Shown here: positions 27,641 through 35,361 of the stretch, in pieces
Layout of the letters: every line of letters starts with the position of its first letter
How positions within the stretch are numbered: position 1 is the stretch's first letter
Source: Acaryochloris sp. CRU_2_0
GTDB taxonomy: Bacteria > Cyanobacteriota > Cyanobacteriia > Thermosynechococcales > Thermosynechococcaceae
Reading direction: 5' to 3'
NCBI GenBank assembly: GCA_012034865.1
Contig: JAAUOM010000039.1
Coordinates: 1-35,361 of the forward strand
DNA length: 35,361 nt
Translations under genes and position numbers: made by a program
The notes under the pieces: generated by a model
What the model saw: the letters and a program-made list of their open reading frames with translations, nothing else
Databases searched by the model: none
Told to the model about the DNA's origin: nothing

Positions 27641-27883
27641 ATGAAGATGAAACGATCTAAAACTGTTGAATTATTCCTAGCCTTGGGGTTATCTACAACC
27701 TTACTTGCCTGCGGGGGTACCACTACTGAAGAAGGAGGAGAACAAGAAAGTCCTAGTCCTGCTGTAACCAGCCCAGCTACTGAGAGTGGTAAAACAGAAA
27801 GCCCCAGCCCAGCTACTGATGACGGTGGCGAAGGCGGTGAAGAAGGTTCCACCGAGGACGGCGGTGAAGGCGGTGAAGGATAA
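27641..27883 (+). CDS. Small acidic, low-complexity lipoprotein
   Basis: 80 residues. A lipoprotein signal peptide ends in the lipobox LLAC (Cys24), and the mature part is almost wholly low complexity: Ser-Pro-Ala-Thr segments (ESPSPAVTSPATESG) followed by Gly/Glu/Asp repeats (DDGGEGGEEGS). No domain is present, so it is probably a flexible envelope-anchored protein of unknown role. The ATG at 27641 has a second ATG two codons later. Confidence 0.7.
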   Translation: MKMKRSKTVELFLALGLSTTLLACGGTTTEEGGEQESPSPAVTSPATESGKTESPSPATDDGGEGGEEGSTEDGGEGGEG

Positions 27884-28193
27884 AGCCTGACGGCAGAAAA
27901 GTTACGCCAACGTTAGGTTGATAGCTTGATCAGCCCCCTCAACTAACCTTGCGATTGGGTCAAACCCGTGGTTTGGTGTAGCCCTCTCAAGCGTTGATTC
28001 TGCGATCGCAACTTCACTCCCCCAATCCACACCACTCCCCTGAGTTGGAAAGTGTGTATAGTTGCGATCGCAGATCATCCTTGCTCCATTGAAAAACAAG
28101 AGAATAAACTACAACTTTGGCGGCAAGGACACCCCTTCTAGAGCGGACTCTCGTTATAGTAGAGCTGAACCGTTAACCTTGAAAAAGGTTTAG
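27884..28193. other. Intergenic region with a long inverted repeat
   Basis: 310 bases without a credible gene. Its main content is the inverted repeat at 27999-28074 described separately. An AGG about five bases before the TTG at 28194 is a fair ribosome-binding site for the radical-SAM gene. Confidence 0.6.
27999..28074. repeat. 15-bp inverted repeat built on HIP1 octamers
   Basis: TCTGCGATCGCAACT (27999-28013) and its exact complement (28060-28074) enclose 46 bases. Both arms contain the HIP1 octamer GCGATCGC. It would form a stem-loop downstream of the lipoprotein gene and could be its terminator, though no T tract follows. Confidence 0.75.
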
Positions 28194-30854
28194 TTGAGAT
28201 TGCCTGTGCCTGTAGCCGTTGAATCCTTACTCACGCCTGAAATTATGAAACCCGCTCGTTATTTGGGCAACGAGTTGGGAGCCGTGCATAAAGCTTGGGA
28301 ATCGGCCACGGTGCGCTGGGTATTGACCTATCCCGAAGTGTATGAAGTGGGTGCATCCAACTTAGGGCATATTATTCTCTACAATATTTTGAATGCCCAG
28401 CCCCGCCAATTGTGCGATCGCGCCTACCTGCCTGCCCCCGATTTAGCAGCAAAACTGCGAGACACAAATACCCCCCTATTTGCCGTAGAATCGAAGCGAT
28501 CCCTGACGGACTATGACATTTTAGGCTTCAGCCTCAGTTACGAACTAGGGGCGACCAATATCCTAGAAATGCTGGATTTGGCTAATATTCCCTTAACTTG
28601 GCAAGAGCGCAATCTAGGCGGATGGGGAAATACCAGCCAGCCACCCACCTACCCACTCATTTTTGCTGGCGGACAGACGGCGACCTCTAATCCTGAACCC
28701 TATGCTGATTTTTTTGACTTTATCGCCTTGGGGGATGGCGAAGAATTATTACCCGAAATTGGCCTTGTCTTAGAAGAAGGCAAAGCCGCCCAGTTAAGCC
28801 GCCAAGAGCTATTGCTGGATTTAGCTCAAGTTCCAGGGGTCTACGTTCCCCAGTTTTATGATATGGCCACCGATGGCTCAGTTCATCCCAACCGCGCCGA
28901 TGTCCCCAAACGGATTCTCCGGCGGGTTGCCGAGCCGATGCCGACCTATTCTGTTGGCCTCGTTCCCTACGTCCAGACCGTTCATGATCGCCTGACCATT
29001 GAAGTGCGACGTGGCTGTACACGGGGCTGTCGATTTTGCCAACCGGGCATGTTAACTCGTCCCGCCCGTGATGTCGAACCTGAGCAAGTGGTTGCTACCA
29101 TCGAAACAGGAATGCGAGCAACCGGATATAACGAATTTTCCCTGTTGTCTTTAAGTTGTTCCGATTACTTGGCTTTGCCAGCGGTGGGCATGGAAATCAA
29201 AAATCGGCTTAAGGACGCCAATATTTCCCTGTCGTTGCCTAGCCAACGGGTGGATCGCTTTGATCAAGATATTGCCAACATTATTGGCGGCACCCGCAAA
29301 ACGGGCCTCACCTTTGCCCCAGAAGCAGGCACCCAGCGTCTGCGGGACATCATTAATAAAGGATTGACCAACGCAGAGCTGCTGCGCGGGATTCAAACCG
29401 CCTATGACCAAGGCTGGAGCAAAGTCAAACTCTACTTTATGATTGGCCTGCCAGGGGAAACGGATGCCGATGTCTTGGGGATTGCCGAGACGATTCGCTG
29501 GTTGCGCCGCGAATGCCAATCCCCTGGCAAACGCCGCCTCAATTTTAATCTCACCATTTCTAATTTCACTCCTAAACCCCACACCCCCTTTCAATGGCAT
29601 TCCGTCTCCACGGCTGAGTTTCAGCGCAAACAAGACCTGCTGCGGGCCGAGTTTAAGCCCCTCAAAGGCGTCAAAGTCAATTTCACCGATGTCCGTATTT
29701 CCGCCATGGAAGATTTTGTCGGCAGAGGAGATCGCCGTCTTGCCCCCGTGGTGCGTCGAGCCTGGGAATTGGGTGCAGGTATGGACTCCTGGTGGGAAAA
29801 TTTAGACCAAGCCTTTGCCGCCTGGACGGATGCGATCGCCCAAGCCCACCTCACCTGGAAATACCGCCAAGTCGAACAAGGCGAATGGAACCTCTTTGAT
29901 TCTTCAACGCCAACCGCCGACCACCGACCGCCCCACTCCCTCACCGCGCCCCTACCCTGGGACCATCTCGATACTGGCATTGACAAACAATGGCTCATCG
30001 ACGACTTAGAGCAAGCCTTAGCCGCAGCAACGGTTCCCGATTGTTCCTTCGCAGGCTGCTCCCACTGTGGTGTCTGTAGCGTGGACTTTGGCCATAACGT
30101 GGTGATTCCAGCTCCTCCCATTCCCACCTTTGCGGGTAATTTTGTCCCCAATCCAGAGCGAGTCCAACGTCTACGGGTCTGGTTTGGCAAACAAGGAGAT
30201 ATGGCATTAGTCAGCCATCTGGACTTATTGCGCCTTTTTGATCGGGTGGTGCGGCGATCGCACATTCCCATTGCTTTTACGGAGGGATTTCATCCCGGCC
30301 CCCGCATTGCCCCAGCCCAAGCTTTGATGTTGGGGGCAACCAGCTCCGGTGAAATTGTCGATTTTGAACTCACCCAACAGATGGACGTGGAGACCTTTAA
30401 GCGCACCCTATCTACCTATTTACCAGAAGGCCTACCCATTTACCACGTCAAAACCATTGATCTGAAAGCACCTTCCGCTACTCAAGCCGTGGATCAAGCC
30501 GAATATGTGCTGAGGGTAGCCCTCTTAGAGGCAAAACAGGTAGGTGCTGAGCAGTGGCAGGTTTGGATCGATCAAATCCTGGCCACTCCAGAAATTAAAT
30601 TTGAGCAGACCACAAAATCGGGGAAAAAGAAAGTTGTGAATTTGCGCGATCGCCTCTTCACCTTCGATTTGATCCAGACTGAACCGAACATCCAACTCCA
30701 CTATATTGGCAGTTGCTGCAACGATGGCAATATTCTCCGCCCTGAGCATTTGATCTATATGTTAGAGACCGTTTCCGGTGCACCAGTCTGTCTGCGACAC
30801 ATCCATCGCTGCCAATTAATAGTGCGTAAAGCCGAGACCGATACTCAGAGATAA
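28194..30854 (+). CDS. Large radical-SAM protein with C-terminal DUF2344 (TIGR03960/TIGR03936 type)
   Basis: 886 residues from a TTG at 28194 preceded by AGG. The N-terminal part (about 1-240) is the B12-binding-like region of this family (PARYLGNELGAVHKAWESATVRWVLTYPEVYEVG). The radical-SAM cluster motif CxxxCxxC is C275, C279, C282 (RRGCTRGCRFCQ), followed by a TIM-barrel. A second Cys cluster is at 617-628 (CSFAGCSHCGVC), and the DUF2344 domain (about 660-880) has RLRVWFGKQGDMALVSHLDLLRLFDRV. The family is widespread in cyanobacteria and clostridia; its reaction is not known to me, although tRNA or ribosome modification is often guessed. The gene stands alone. Confidence 0.92.
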   Translation: MRLPVPVAVESLLTPEIMKPARYLGNELGAVHKAWESATVRWVLTYPEVYEVGASNLGHIILYNILNAQPRQLCDRAYLPAPDLAAKLRDTNTPLFAVESKRSLTDYDILGFSLSYELGATNILEMLDLANIPLTWQERNLGGWGNTSQPPTYPLIFAGGQTATSNPEPYADFFDFIALGDGEELLPEIGLVLEEGKAAQLSRQELLLDLAQVPGVYVPQFYDMATDGSVHPNRADVPKRILRRVAEPMPTYSVGLVPYVQTVHDRLTIEVRRGCTRGCRFCQPGMLTRPARDVEPEQVVATIETGMRATGYNEFSLLSLSCSDYLALPAVGMEIKNRLKDANISLSLPSQRVDRFDQDIANIIGGTRKTGLTFAPEAGTQRLRDIINKGLTNAELLRGIQTAYDQGWSKVKLYFMIGLPGETDADVLGIAETIRWLRRECQSPGKRRLNFNLTISNFTPKPHTPFQWHSVSTAEFQRKQDLLRAEFKPLKGVKVNFTDVRISAMEDFVGRGDRRLAPVVRRAWELGAGMDSWWENLDQAFAAWTDAIAQAHLTWKYRQVEQGEWNLFDSSTPTADHRPPHSLTAPLPWDHLDTGIDKQWLIDDLEQALAAATVPDCSFAGCSHCGVCSVDFGHNVVIPAPPIPTFAGNFVPNPERVQRLRVWFGKQGDMALVSHLDLLRLFDRVVRRSHIPIAFTEGFHPGPRIAPAQALMLGATSSGEIVDFELTQQMDVETFKRTLSTYLPEGLPIYHVKTIDLKAPSATQAVDQAEYVLRVALLEAKQVGAEQWQVWIDQILATPEIKFEQTTKSGKKKVVNLRDRLFTFDLIQTEPNIQLHYIGSCCNDGNILRPEHLIYMLETVSGAPVCLRHIHRCQLIVRKAETDTQR

Positions 30855-31143
30855 CCCCATCAGATTTTTTTACGATCAGAGTGTTATCAATACAGGTCAA
30901 AGTGGGTACGCTAAGCGTGTGTTCCATAGGGCGCTTTGGCATTAGTGCTAAACAGAACGCAGGGTTGCTCGTCAGTATCATGCAATCTATGCGTTTCTAT
31001 TCGCCTATTTCATTCTCTTACCAACGTAAGCAAGCTTGTTCTTGAATGACTCTGCACAAAATCTGCTTTCGGTGCTGATAGATCAAGGAGATGTTTTGCA
31101 AGGCTAGCATTTTGCATTCTAGAGGCATCTTTAAGGGTTTGAA
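30855..31143. other. Intergenic region before the sugar cluster
   Basis: 289 bases with no credible gene. It must hold the promoter of the rfbG-led run. A T7 stretch at about 30866 follows the radical-SAM stop, but no hairpin comes before it, so I do not call a terminator. Confidence 0.5.
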
Positions 31144-32214
31144 ATGGACGTTAATTTCTGGCAAGGGAAACGGGTTCTGCTAACAGGACATACAGGTTTC
31201 AAGGGTAGTTGGCTATCCCTTTGGCTGCAATCCATTGGGGTTGAATTAATGGGTTATGCTTTGGAACCACCGACGAATCCCAGTCTATTTGAAGTTGCTG
31301 ATGTTGCTAAGGGAATGACTTCTGTAGTTGGGGATGTTGTTGATTATGAGCATCTCTGGAAGGTCATCGCTGATTTCCGCCCCGAGATTGTGTTACATCT
31401 GGCCGCTCAGTCGGTTGTAAGGACTTCGTATATTGACCCTGTGTCTAACTACAACACTAATGTCATGGGCACCGTCCATTTATTGGAGGCTATTCGTAAG
31501 GTGACAGGTGTTCGTGTTGTGGTGAACGTTACTTCTGATAAGTGCTACGAAAACCGAGAATGGGTATGGGGCTATCGGGAAAATGATCCCCTTGGAGGCT
31601 ATGATCCATACAGTAGTAGTAAAGCCTGTGCCGAATTGGTGACAGCAGCATACCGAAACTCCTTTTTCCACCCAGCGGATTATCCAAAGCATGGGGTCGC
31701 GATCGCCACTGCCCGCGCCGGTAATGTTATCGGTGGTGGTGATTGGACTCCTGATGGTTTGGTATCAGATATTGTGCAGGCGCTTTTGCAGCAACGGCCT
31801 GTTTTGATTCGTAATCCCTACGCAACACGCCCCTGGCAACATGTACTGGATGCCTTGAATGGTTATTTAACCTTGGCAGAACACTTGTACAAACATGGCG
31901 TAGCCTTTGCAGATGCCTGGAATTTTGGCCCCTATGAGTCAGATGTCAAACCTGTGGGTTGGCTAGTTGAGAACCTGTTATCCCTTTGGGGTGAAGAGGT
32001 CATTTGGGAACAAGATACAGCCTACCAACCCCACGAGGCCAATTCCTTGAGTTTAGATTGTGCAAAAGCAAGGCTCAAGCTGGGTTGGAAACCTAGGCTT
32101 TCCTTGTCTCAAGGCTTAGAGCAGATTACTAACTGGACAAAAGCCTATCAGTCTAGAAGCAATATGCATCAATATACGCAGGCCACAATTCACCAACTGA
32201 TGTCCGTTGATTAA
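31144..32214 (+). CDS. rfbG: CDP-glucose 4,6-dehydratase
   Basis: 356 residues, normal for RfbG. The N-terminal NAD-binding motif is TGHTGFKGSWLSLWL, whose GxxGFxGxW form is typical of this enzyme. The SDR catalytic residues are the TSDKCYEN segment and the YxxxK in DPYSSSKACAE. The ending LKLGWKPRLSLSQGL is also typical. It turns CDP-D-glucose into CDP-4-keto-6-deoxyglucose, the branch point to 3,6-dideoxy and C-methyl sugars. It opens a four-gene run. The cytidylyltransferase rfbF that makes its substrate is not upstream, so it must be elsewhere, possibly beyond the right edge. Confidence 0.94.
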   Translation: MDVNFWQGKRVLLTGHTGFKGSWLSLWLQSIGVELMGYALEPPTNPSLFEVADVAKGMTSVVGDVVDYEHLWKVIADFRPEIVLHLAAQSVVRTSYIDPVSNYNTNVMGTVHLLEAIRKVTGVRVVVNVTSDKCYENREWVWGYRENDPLGGYDPYSSSKACAELVTAAYRNSFFHPADYPKHGVAIATARAGNVIGGGDWTPDGLVSDIVQALLQQRPVLIRNPYATRPWQHVLDALNGYLTLAEHLYKHGVAFADAWNFGPYESDVKPVGWLVENLLSLWGEEVIWEQDTAYQPHEANSLSLDCAKARLKLGWKPRLSLSQGLEQITNWTKAYQSRSNMHQYTQATIHQLMSVD

Positions 32215-32271
32215 GCGGATTGATATTTGCCTCAGTATTTAAACGTTCATTGTTCATCCTAGGGTCAACTA

Positions 32272-33552
32272 ATGATTCAGCAAGCTGAAAGCATTCAAAT
32301 TAGAGAGACGGCTAATGAGCCAGCACCGTCTTGCCGATTTTGTGGCAACAAGCTACACCATACCGTTGTGGACTTGGGAATGTCTCCACTGTGCGAGAGC
32401 TTTTTGAGTCTTGGACAACTCAACCAAATGGAGGCTTTTTATCCCCTACATGTGCGTGTCTGTGGTAATTGTTTCTTAGTACAACTGGAAGCATACGTCA
32501 GCCCAGAGCATATCTTTACAGAATATGCTTATTTTTCATCCTATGCAGATACCTGGTTGAAGCAATGTAAAGCATATACCAATGCAGTGATTGAGCGATT
32601 TAGCCTCAACGAAACCAGTCAGGTGATTGAGCTTGCCAGCAATGATGGCTATTTATTGCAATACTTTGTAGAAAAGAATATTCCTGCTCTGGGGGTTGAG
32701 CCTGCTACCAATATTGCCAATGTAGCGATCGCCAAAGGTGTACCCACCCTCAATGAGTTTTTTGGACACACCTGTGCCCAGAAGCTCGTGCAACAGGGAA
32801 AGCAAGCGGATCTCGTAGCCGCTAACAATGTGCTAGCACATGTACCAGACTTAAATGACTTTGTAGCAGGTATTAAGACTCTACTCAAACCTCAAGGCGT
32901 TTTCACAGGCGAAATTCAACACTTAGTACGATTGATGGAAGCCAATCAGTTCGATACTATCTATCATGAGCATTTCTGCTATCACACCTTTACCACCCTG
33001 GAAAAAATCTTTGCCGCTCATGGCATGACTCTCTTTGATGTAGAAGAATTACCAACTCATGGGGGGTCTCTGCGAGTTTATGCACGCCACACAGAGGATG
33101 AGTCAAAACCTGTGAGTGATCGTGCCCTCGAACTGAGACAGCGTGAGGAGCAAGCGGGTTTCACAACACTGGAATGCTACACTAACTTCGCTGAACAGGT
33201 GAGAGAAACCAAACGCAAGCTTCTAGATTTCCTAATCCAGGCCAAGCGAGAAGGAAAAGCGATCGCAGGTTACGGGGCACCGGGGAAAGGAAATACTTTG
33301 CTCAATTACTGCGGTATCCGTACTGATTTTCTGGACTATACCGTTGATCGAAACCCTTACAAACACGGCAAGTTTTTGCCTGGAACCCACATCCCCATCT
33401 ATCCCCCCAGCAAAATCCAGGACACCAAGCCCGATTATGTCCTCATCCTACCTTGGAACTTTAAAGACGAAATCATAGAGCAAATGAGCTTTATCCGAGA
33501 TTGGGATGGACAGTTTGTTGTACCCATTCCTGAAGTAAAAATCTATCCTTGA
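32272..33552 (+). CDS. SAM-dependent sugar C-methyltransferase (Methyltransf_13/23/14 architecture)
   Basis: 426 residues. The N-terminal zinc-binding domain shows CRFCGNKLHH and CGNCFLVQLE. The central methyltransferase core includes VIELASNDGYLLQYF (SAM-binding) and NVLAHVPDLNDFV. The C-terminal domain has GYGAPGKGNTLLNYC and VDRNPYKHGKFLPGTHIPIYPP. This three-part order is that of C-methyltransferases acting on nucleotide-activated keto-sugars (as in TylC3/NovU/EryBIII). Here the likely substrate is the keto-sugar from RfbG. A short gap of 57 bases separates it from rfbG, and its stop is one base before the epimerase ATG. Confidence 0.9.
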   Translation: MIQQAESIQIRETANEPAPSCRFCGNKLHHTVVDLGMSPLCESFLSLGQLNQMEAFYPLHVRVCGNCFLVQLEAYVSPEHIFTEYAYFSSYADTWLKQCKAYTNAVIERFSLNETSQVIELASNDGYLLQYFVEKNIPALGVEPATNIANVAIAKGVPTLNEFFGHTCAQKLVQQGKQADLVAANNVLAHVPDLNDFVAGIKTLLKPQGVFTGEIQHLVRLMEANQFDTIYHEHFCYHTFTTLEKIFAAHGMTLFDVEELPTHGGSLRVYARHTEDESKPVSDRALELRQREEQAGFTTLECYTNFAEQVRETKRKLLDFLIQAKREGKAIAGYGAPGKGNTLLNYCGIRTDFLDYTVDRNPYKHGKFLPGTHIPIYPPSKIQDTKPDYVLILPWNFKDEIIEQMSFIRDWDGQFVVPIPEVKIYP

Positions 33553-33553
33553 A

Positions 33554-34117
33554 ATGCACTTTATTCCAACTACTTTGAACGGGGCTTATATCGTTGAGCC
33601 AGAACGACGAGAAGATGAACGGGGCTTTTTTGCTCGCACATGGTGTCAGCATGAATTTATTGCTCACGGCCTTGATGCAAATCTGGTGCAGTGCAATATT
33701 TCCTTTAATGATAGAAAAGGAACACTTCGGGGAATGCACTTTCAGCTTCCCCCTTGTCCAGAAACTAAGTTAGTTCGCTGCACACAAGGCATTATCTACG
33801 ATGTCATTGTTGATTTGAGACCAGACTCTGACACTTTTCTACAGTGGATTGCGGTTGAACTCAGTGCAGACAACCGCAAGGCTTTATATATTCCAAAAGG
33901 CTTTGCCCACGGGTTCCAAACCCTCGAAGCTAACACTGAAGTGTATTATCAAATGTCTGAATTCTACGCCCCTGAGTATGCTAGAGGATTTCGCTGGAAT
34001 GACCCCAGTTTCAAAATTAAATGGCCTGAATCTGTTAATGCTATTTCCGAACGAGATCAAACCTATGCAGACTTTTCACTTGATCAGGCTCCTCAATTGA
34101 CGATGTCACAGTTGTGA
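33554..34117 (+). CDS. rfbC: RmlC-type sugar 3,5-epimerase
   Basis: 187 residues, cupin fold. The family motifs are DERGFFARTWC near the N-terminus, TLRGMHFQLPP with catalytic H62, LYIPKGFAHGFQTLE and EVYYQMSEFYAPE with the acid Tyr at about 132. Known members epimerise the C3 and C5 positions of dTDP-4-keto-6-deoxyglucose. In this cluster the substrate is more likely a CDP- or methylated 4-keto sugar, because the preceding genes are rfbG and a C-methyltransferase; no dTDP enzyme is nearby. Start codon is one base after the stop of the methyltransferase, indicating translational coupling. Confidence 0.9.
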   Translation: MHFIPTTLNGAYIVEPERREDERGFFARTWCQHEFIAHGLDANLVQCNISFNDRKGTLRGMHFQLPPCPETKLVRCTQGIIYDVIVDLRPDSDTFLQWIAVELSADNRKALYIPKGFAHGFQTLEANTEVYYQMSEFYAPEYARGFRWNDPSFKIKWPESVNAISERDQTYADFSLDQAPQLTMSQL

Positions 34118-34159
34118 TTGTTTTAAACAGCACGGTGCTTGCTGTATGAAAAGCGACCT

Positions 34160-35347
34160 ATGAACAAGGACTTAGAAATGGATGATTCTAACTCACCCGG
34201 TTTAGAGATGTATCAATTAATCTCTGAACTCTACCCCATATGTCGCAGTATTACAGGAGATGGCGTTCGCAAAACACTACAAATTGTTCAGCACCATATT
34301 CCTTTAGAAACCTACGAAGTACCAACAGGAACAGCAGTGTATGACTGGCTAGTACCTAAAGAATGGAACATTCATGATGCATACGTCAAAGACCAGAATG
34401 GACATAAAGTGATTGATTTTCAATCATCCAATCTCCATATACTCAACTACAGCATTCCCATTCACAAAACAGTCCCTTTAGCTGAGTTAAAACAGCATTT
34501 GTTTACACTGCCTGACTATCCTGACTGGATTCCTTACCGCACCTCTTACTACGAAGAAACTTGGGGATTCTGCCTGACACATCACACGCTACAAGATCTC
34601 ACAGAAGGCGATTATGAAGTCTATATCGATTCTTCCTTAAAAGAAGGTCATTTAACTTACAGTGAATATTTTATTCCAGGTTCAACACCCGATGAAGTAC
34701 TTTTCTCCTGTCACACTTGTCACCCGTCTCTTTGCAATGACAATCTTTCAGGAATAGCGTTAGCAACCTATTTAGCCAAAAATCTTAGCTCACGCTCTTC
34801 TCTACGATATTCTTATCGGTTCATTTTTATTCCTGGTACGATTGGTTCTATTACCTGGCTCAGTCGAAATGAAGATCGAATTCATCACATTAAGCATGGA
34901 CTAGTTATTGCAGGTGTTGGTAATTCAGGATCGTTAACTTATAAGAAAAGTCGTCGGGGAAATACCGAAATCGATAGAGCTGTCACGCATGTTCTACAGC
35001 ACTCTGGCGATAACTATACAGTCAATGATTTCTCCCCCTATGGCTACGATGAGCGGCAATACTGTTCTCCAGGGTTTAACTTACCCATTGGCAGTCTTAC
35101 TAGAACCCCTTTTGGGACTTATCCGGAATATCACACATCAGCCGACAATTTAGAATTTGTCAACCAAACATACCTGGCTGATTCATTCGCGAAGTATTTA
35201 GCCATTATTAATTTATTAGAACATAATCAAACCTACTTAAATACTAATCCAAAGTGTGAACCACAACTAGGGACAAGAGGCTTATATACAACTCTGGGGG
35301 GAAAACAAACCACTCCAGATGATCGAATGGCAATATTATGGGTTTAA
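34160..35347 (+). CDS. DUF4910 / aminopeptidase-like protein, apparently cut short at its C-terminus
   Basis: About 395 residues from the ATG at 34160; a TTG at 34139 would add seven residues. N-terminal ELYPICRSITGDGVRKTL and the metal-site region FSCHTCHPSLCNDNLSGIALA (His and Asp ligands) are those of the DUF4910/DUF2172 family with an M28-like fold. PEYHTSADNLEFV near the end is also typical. These genes sit in O-antigen and other sugar clusters, but their reaction is not established. Family members as I know them continue past this point with a winged-helix tail whose start resembles WVLNxSDG; here the frame ends at WV (TAA 35345-35347). Adding T to the short T runs at 35343-35350 would restore a continuing frame, so the stop may be false. 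The window ends 14 bases later. Confidence 0.75.
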   Translation: MNKDLEMDDSNSPGLEMYQLISELYPICRSITGDGVRKTLQIVQHHIPLETYEVPTGTAVYDWLVPKEWNIHDAYVKDQNGHKVIDFQSSNLHILNYSIPIHKTVPLAELKQHLFTLPDYPDWIPYRTSYYEETWGFCLTHHTLQDLTEGDYEVYIDSSLKEGHLTYSEYFIPGSTPDEVLFSCHTCHPSLCNDNLSGIALATYLAKNLSSRSSLRYSYRFIFIPGTIGSITWLSRNEDRIHHIKHGLVIAGVGNSGSLTYKKSRRGNTEIDRAVTHVLQHSGDNYTVNDFSPYGYDERQYCSPGFNLPIGSLTRTPFGTYPEYHTSADNLEFVNQTYLADSFAKYLAIINLLEHNQTYLNTNPKCEPQLGTRGLYTTLGGKQTTPDDRMAILWV

Positions 35348-35361
35348 ATTATCAGATAAAC

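Overview
The window looks like a chromosomal segment of a chlorophyll-rich cyanobacterium, most probably Acaryochloris or a close relative. Seen directly: many HIP1 octamers (GCGATCGC, for example at 3581, 8379, 9559, 10848, 12194, 28002 and 28064), a six-helix IsiA/Pcb chlorophyll-binding antenna followed by flavodoxin, and a CIRCE-controlled groEL. The genus is an inference from the Pcb/IsiA gene and overall character; no ribosomal RNA gene is present to confirm it.

Layout. 1-2.5 kb: a phospholipase-D-like protein with EF-hand and ComEA-type HhH domains, and a SYLF lipid-binding protein (both minus strand). 2.7-5.2 kb: a large unknown protein running into a CPBP intramembrane protease in another frame. 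5.2-7.7 kb: a ParA ATPase plus coiled-coil partner, the best candidate for a carboxysome-positioning McdAB pair, divergent from a CmpR/CbbR-like LysR regulator. 7.8-11.4 kb: trmB, a tRNA-Arg, a SelD-type flavoprotein without its SelD half, a TM2 protein and a HAD phosphatase. 11.7-13.9 kb: CIRCE, groEL (frameshifted), a strong two-way terminator and a small convergent gene. 13.9-16.2 kb: a zinc-ribbon protein, then an IS1-family element with clear ends and an 8-bp target duplication. The middle of its transposase is split by about 840 bp of phage DNA (endolysin tail, possible holin, terminase tail). 16.2-23.6 kb: TolC-type outer-membrane protein, Ycf46 AAA ATPase (frameshifted), trypsin-TPR protein, gltD and a PrxQ-type peroxiredoxin. 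23.6-27 kb: a minus-strand set isiA/pcb - isiB - isiC-like hydrolase - Crp-family regulator, reading as an iron-stress antenna operon. 27.6-30.9 kb: a small lipoprotein and a large radical-SAM/DUF2344 protein. 31.1-35.3 kb: rfbG, C-methyltransferase, rfbC-like epimerase and a DUF4910 peptidase-like gene, forming a branched deoxysugar cluster for surface polysaccharide that continues past the right edge.

A theme that cuts across the window: groEL, ycf46, the unknown/CPBP pair and possibly the DUF4910 gene are each broken at a short single-base run, and each would be repaired by adding base(s) to that run. This argues for under-called homopolymers in the assembly at least as strongly as for real gene decay. 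The most unusual biological structure is the IS1 element carrying a scrap of phage genome joined through microhomology. The most interesting functional hypotheses are the McdAB-type pair beside a carbon-assimilation-type regulator and the isiA-isiB-isiC-crp operon.
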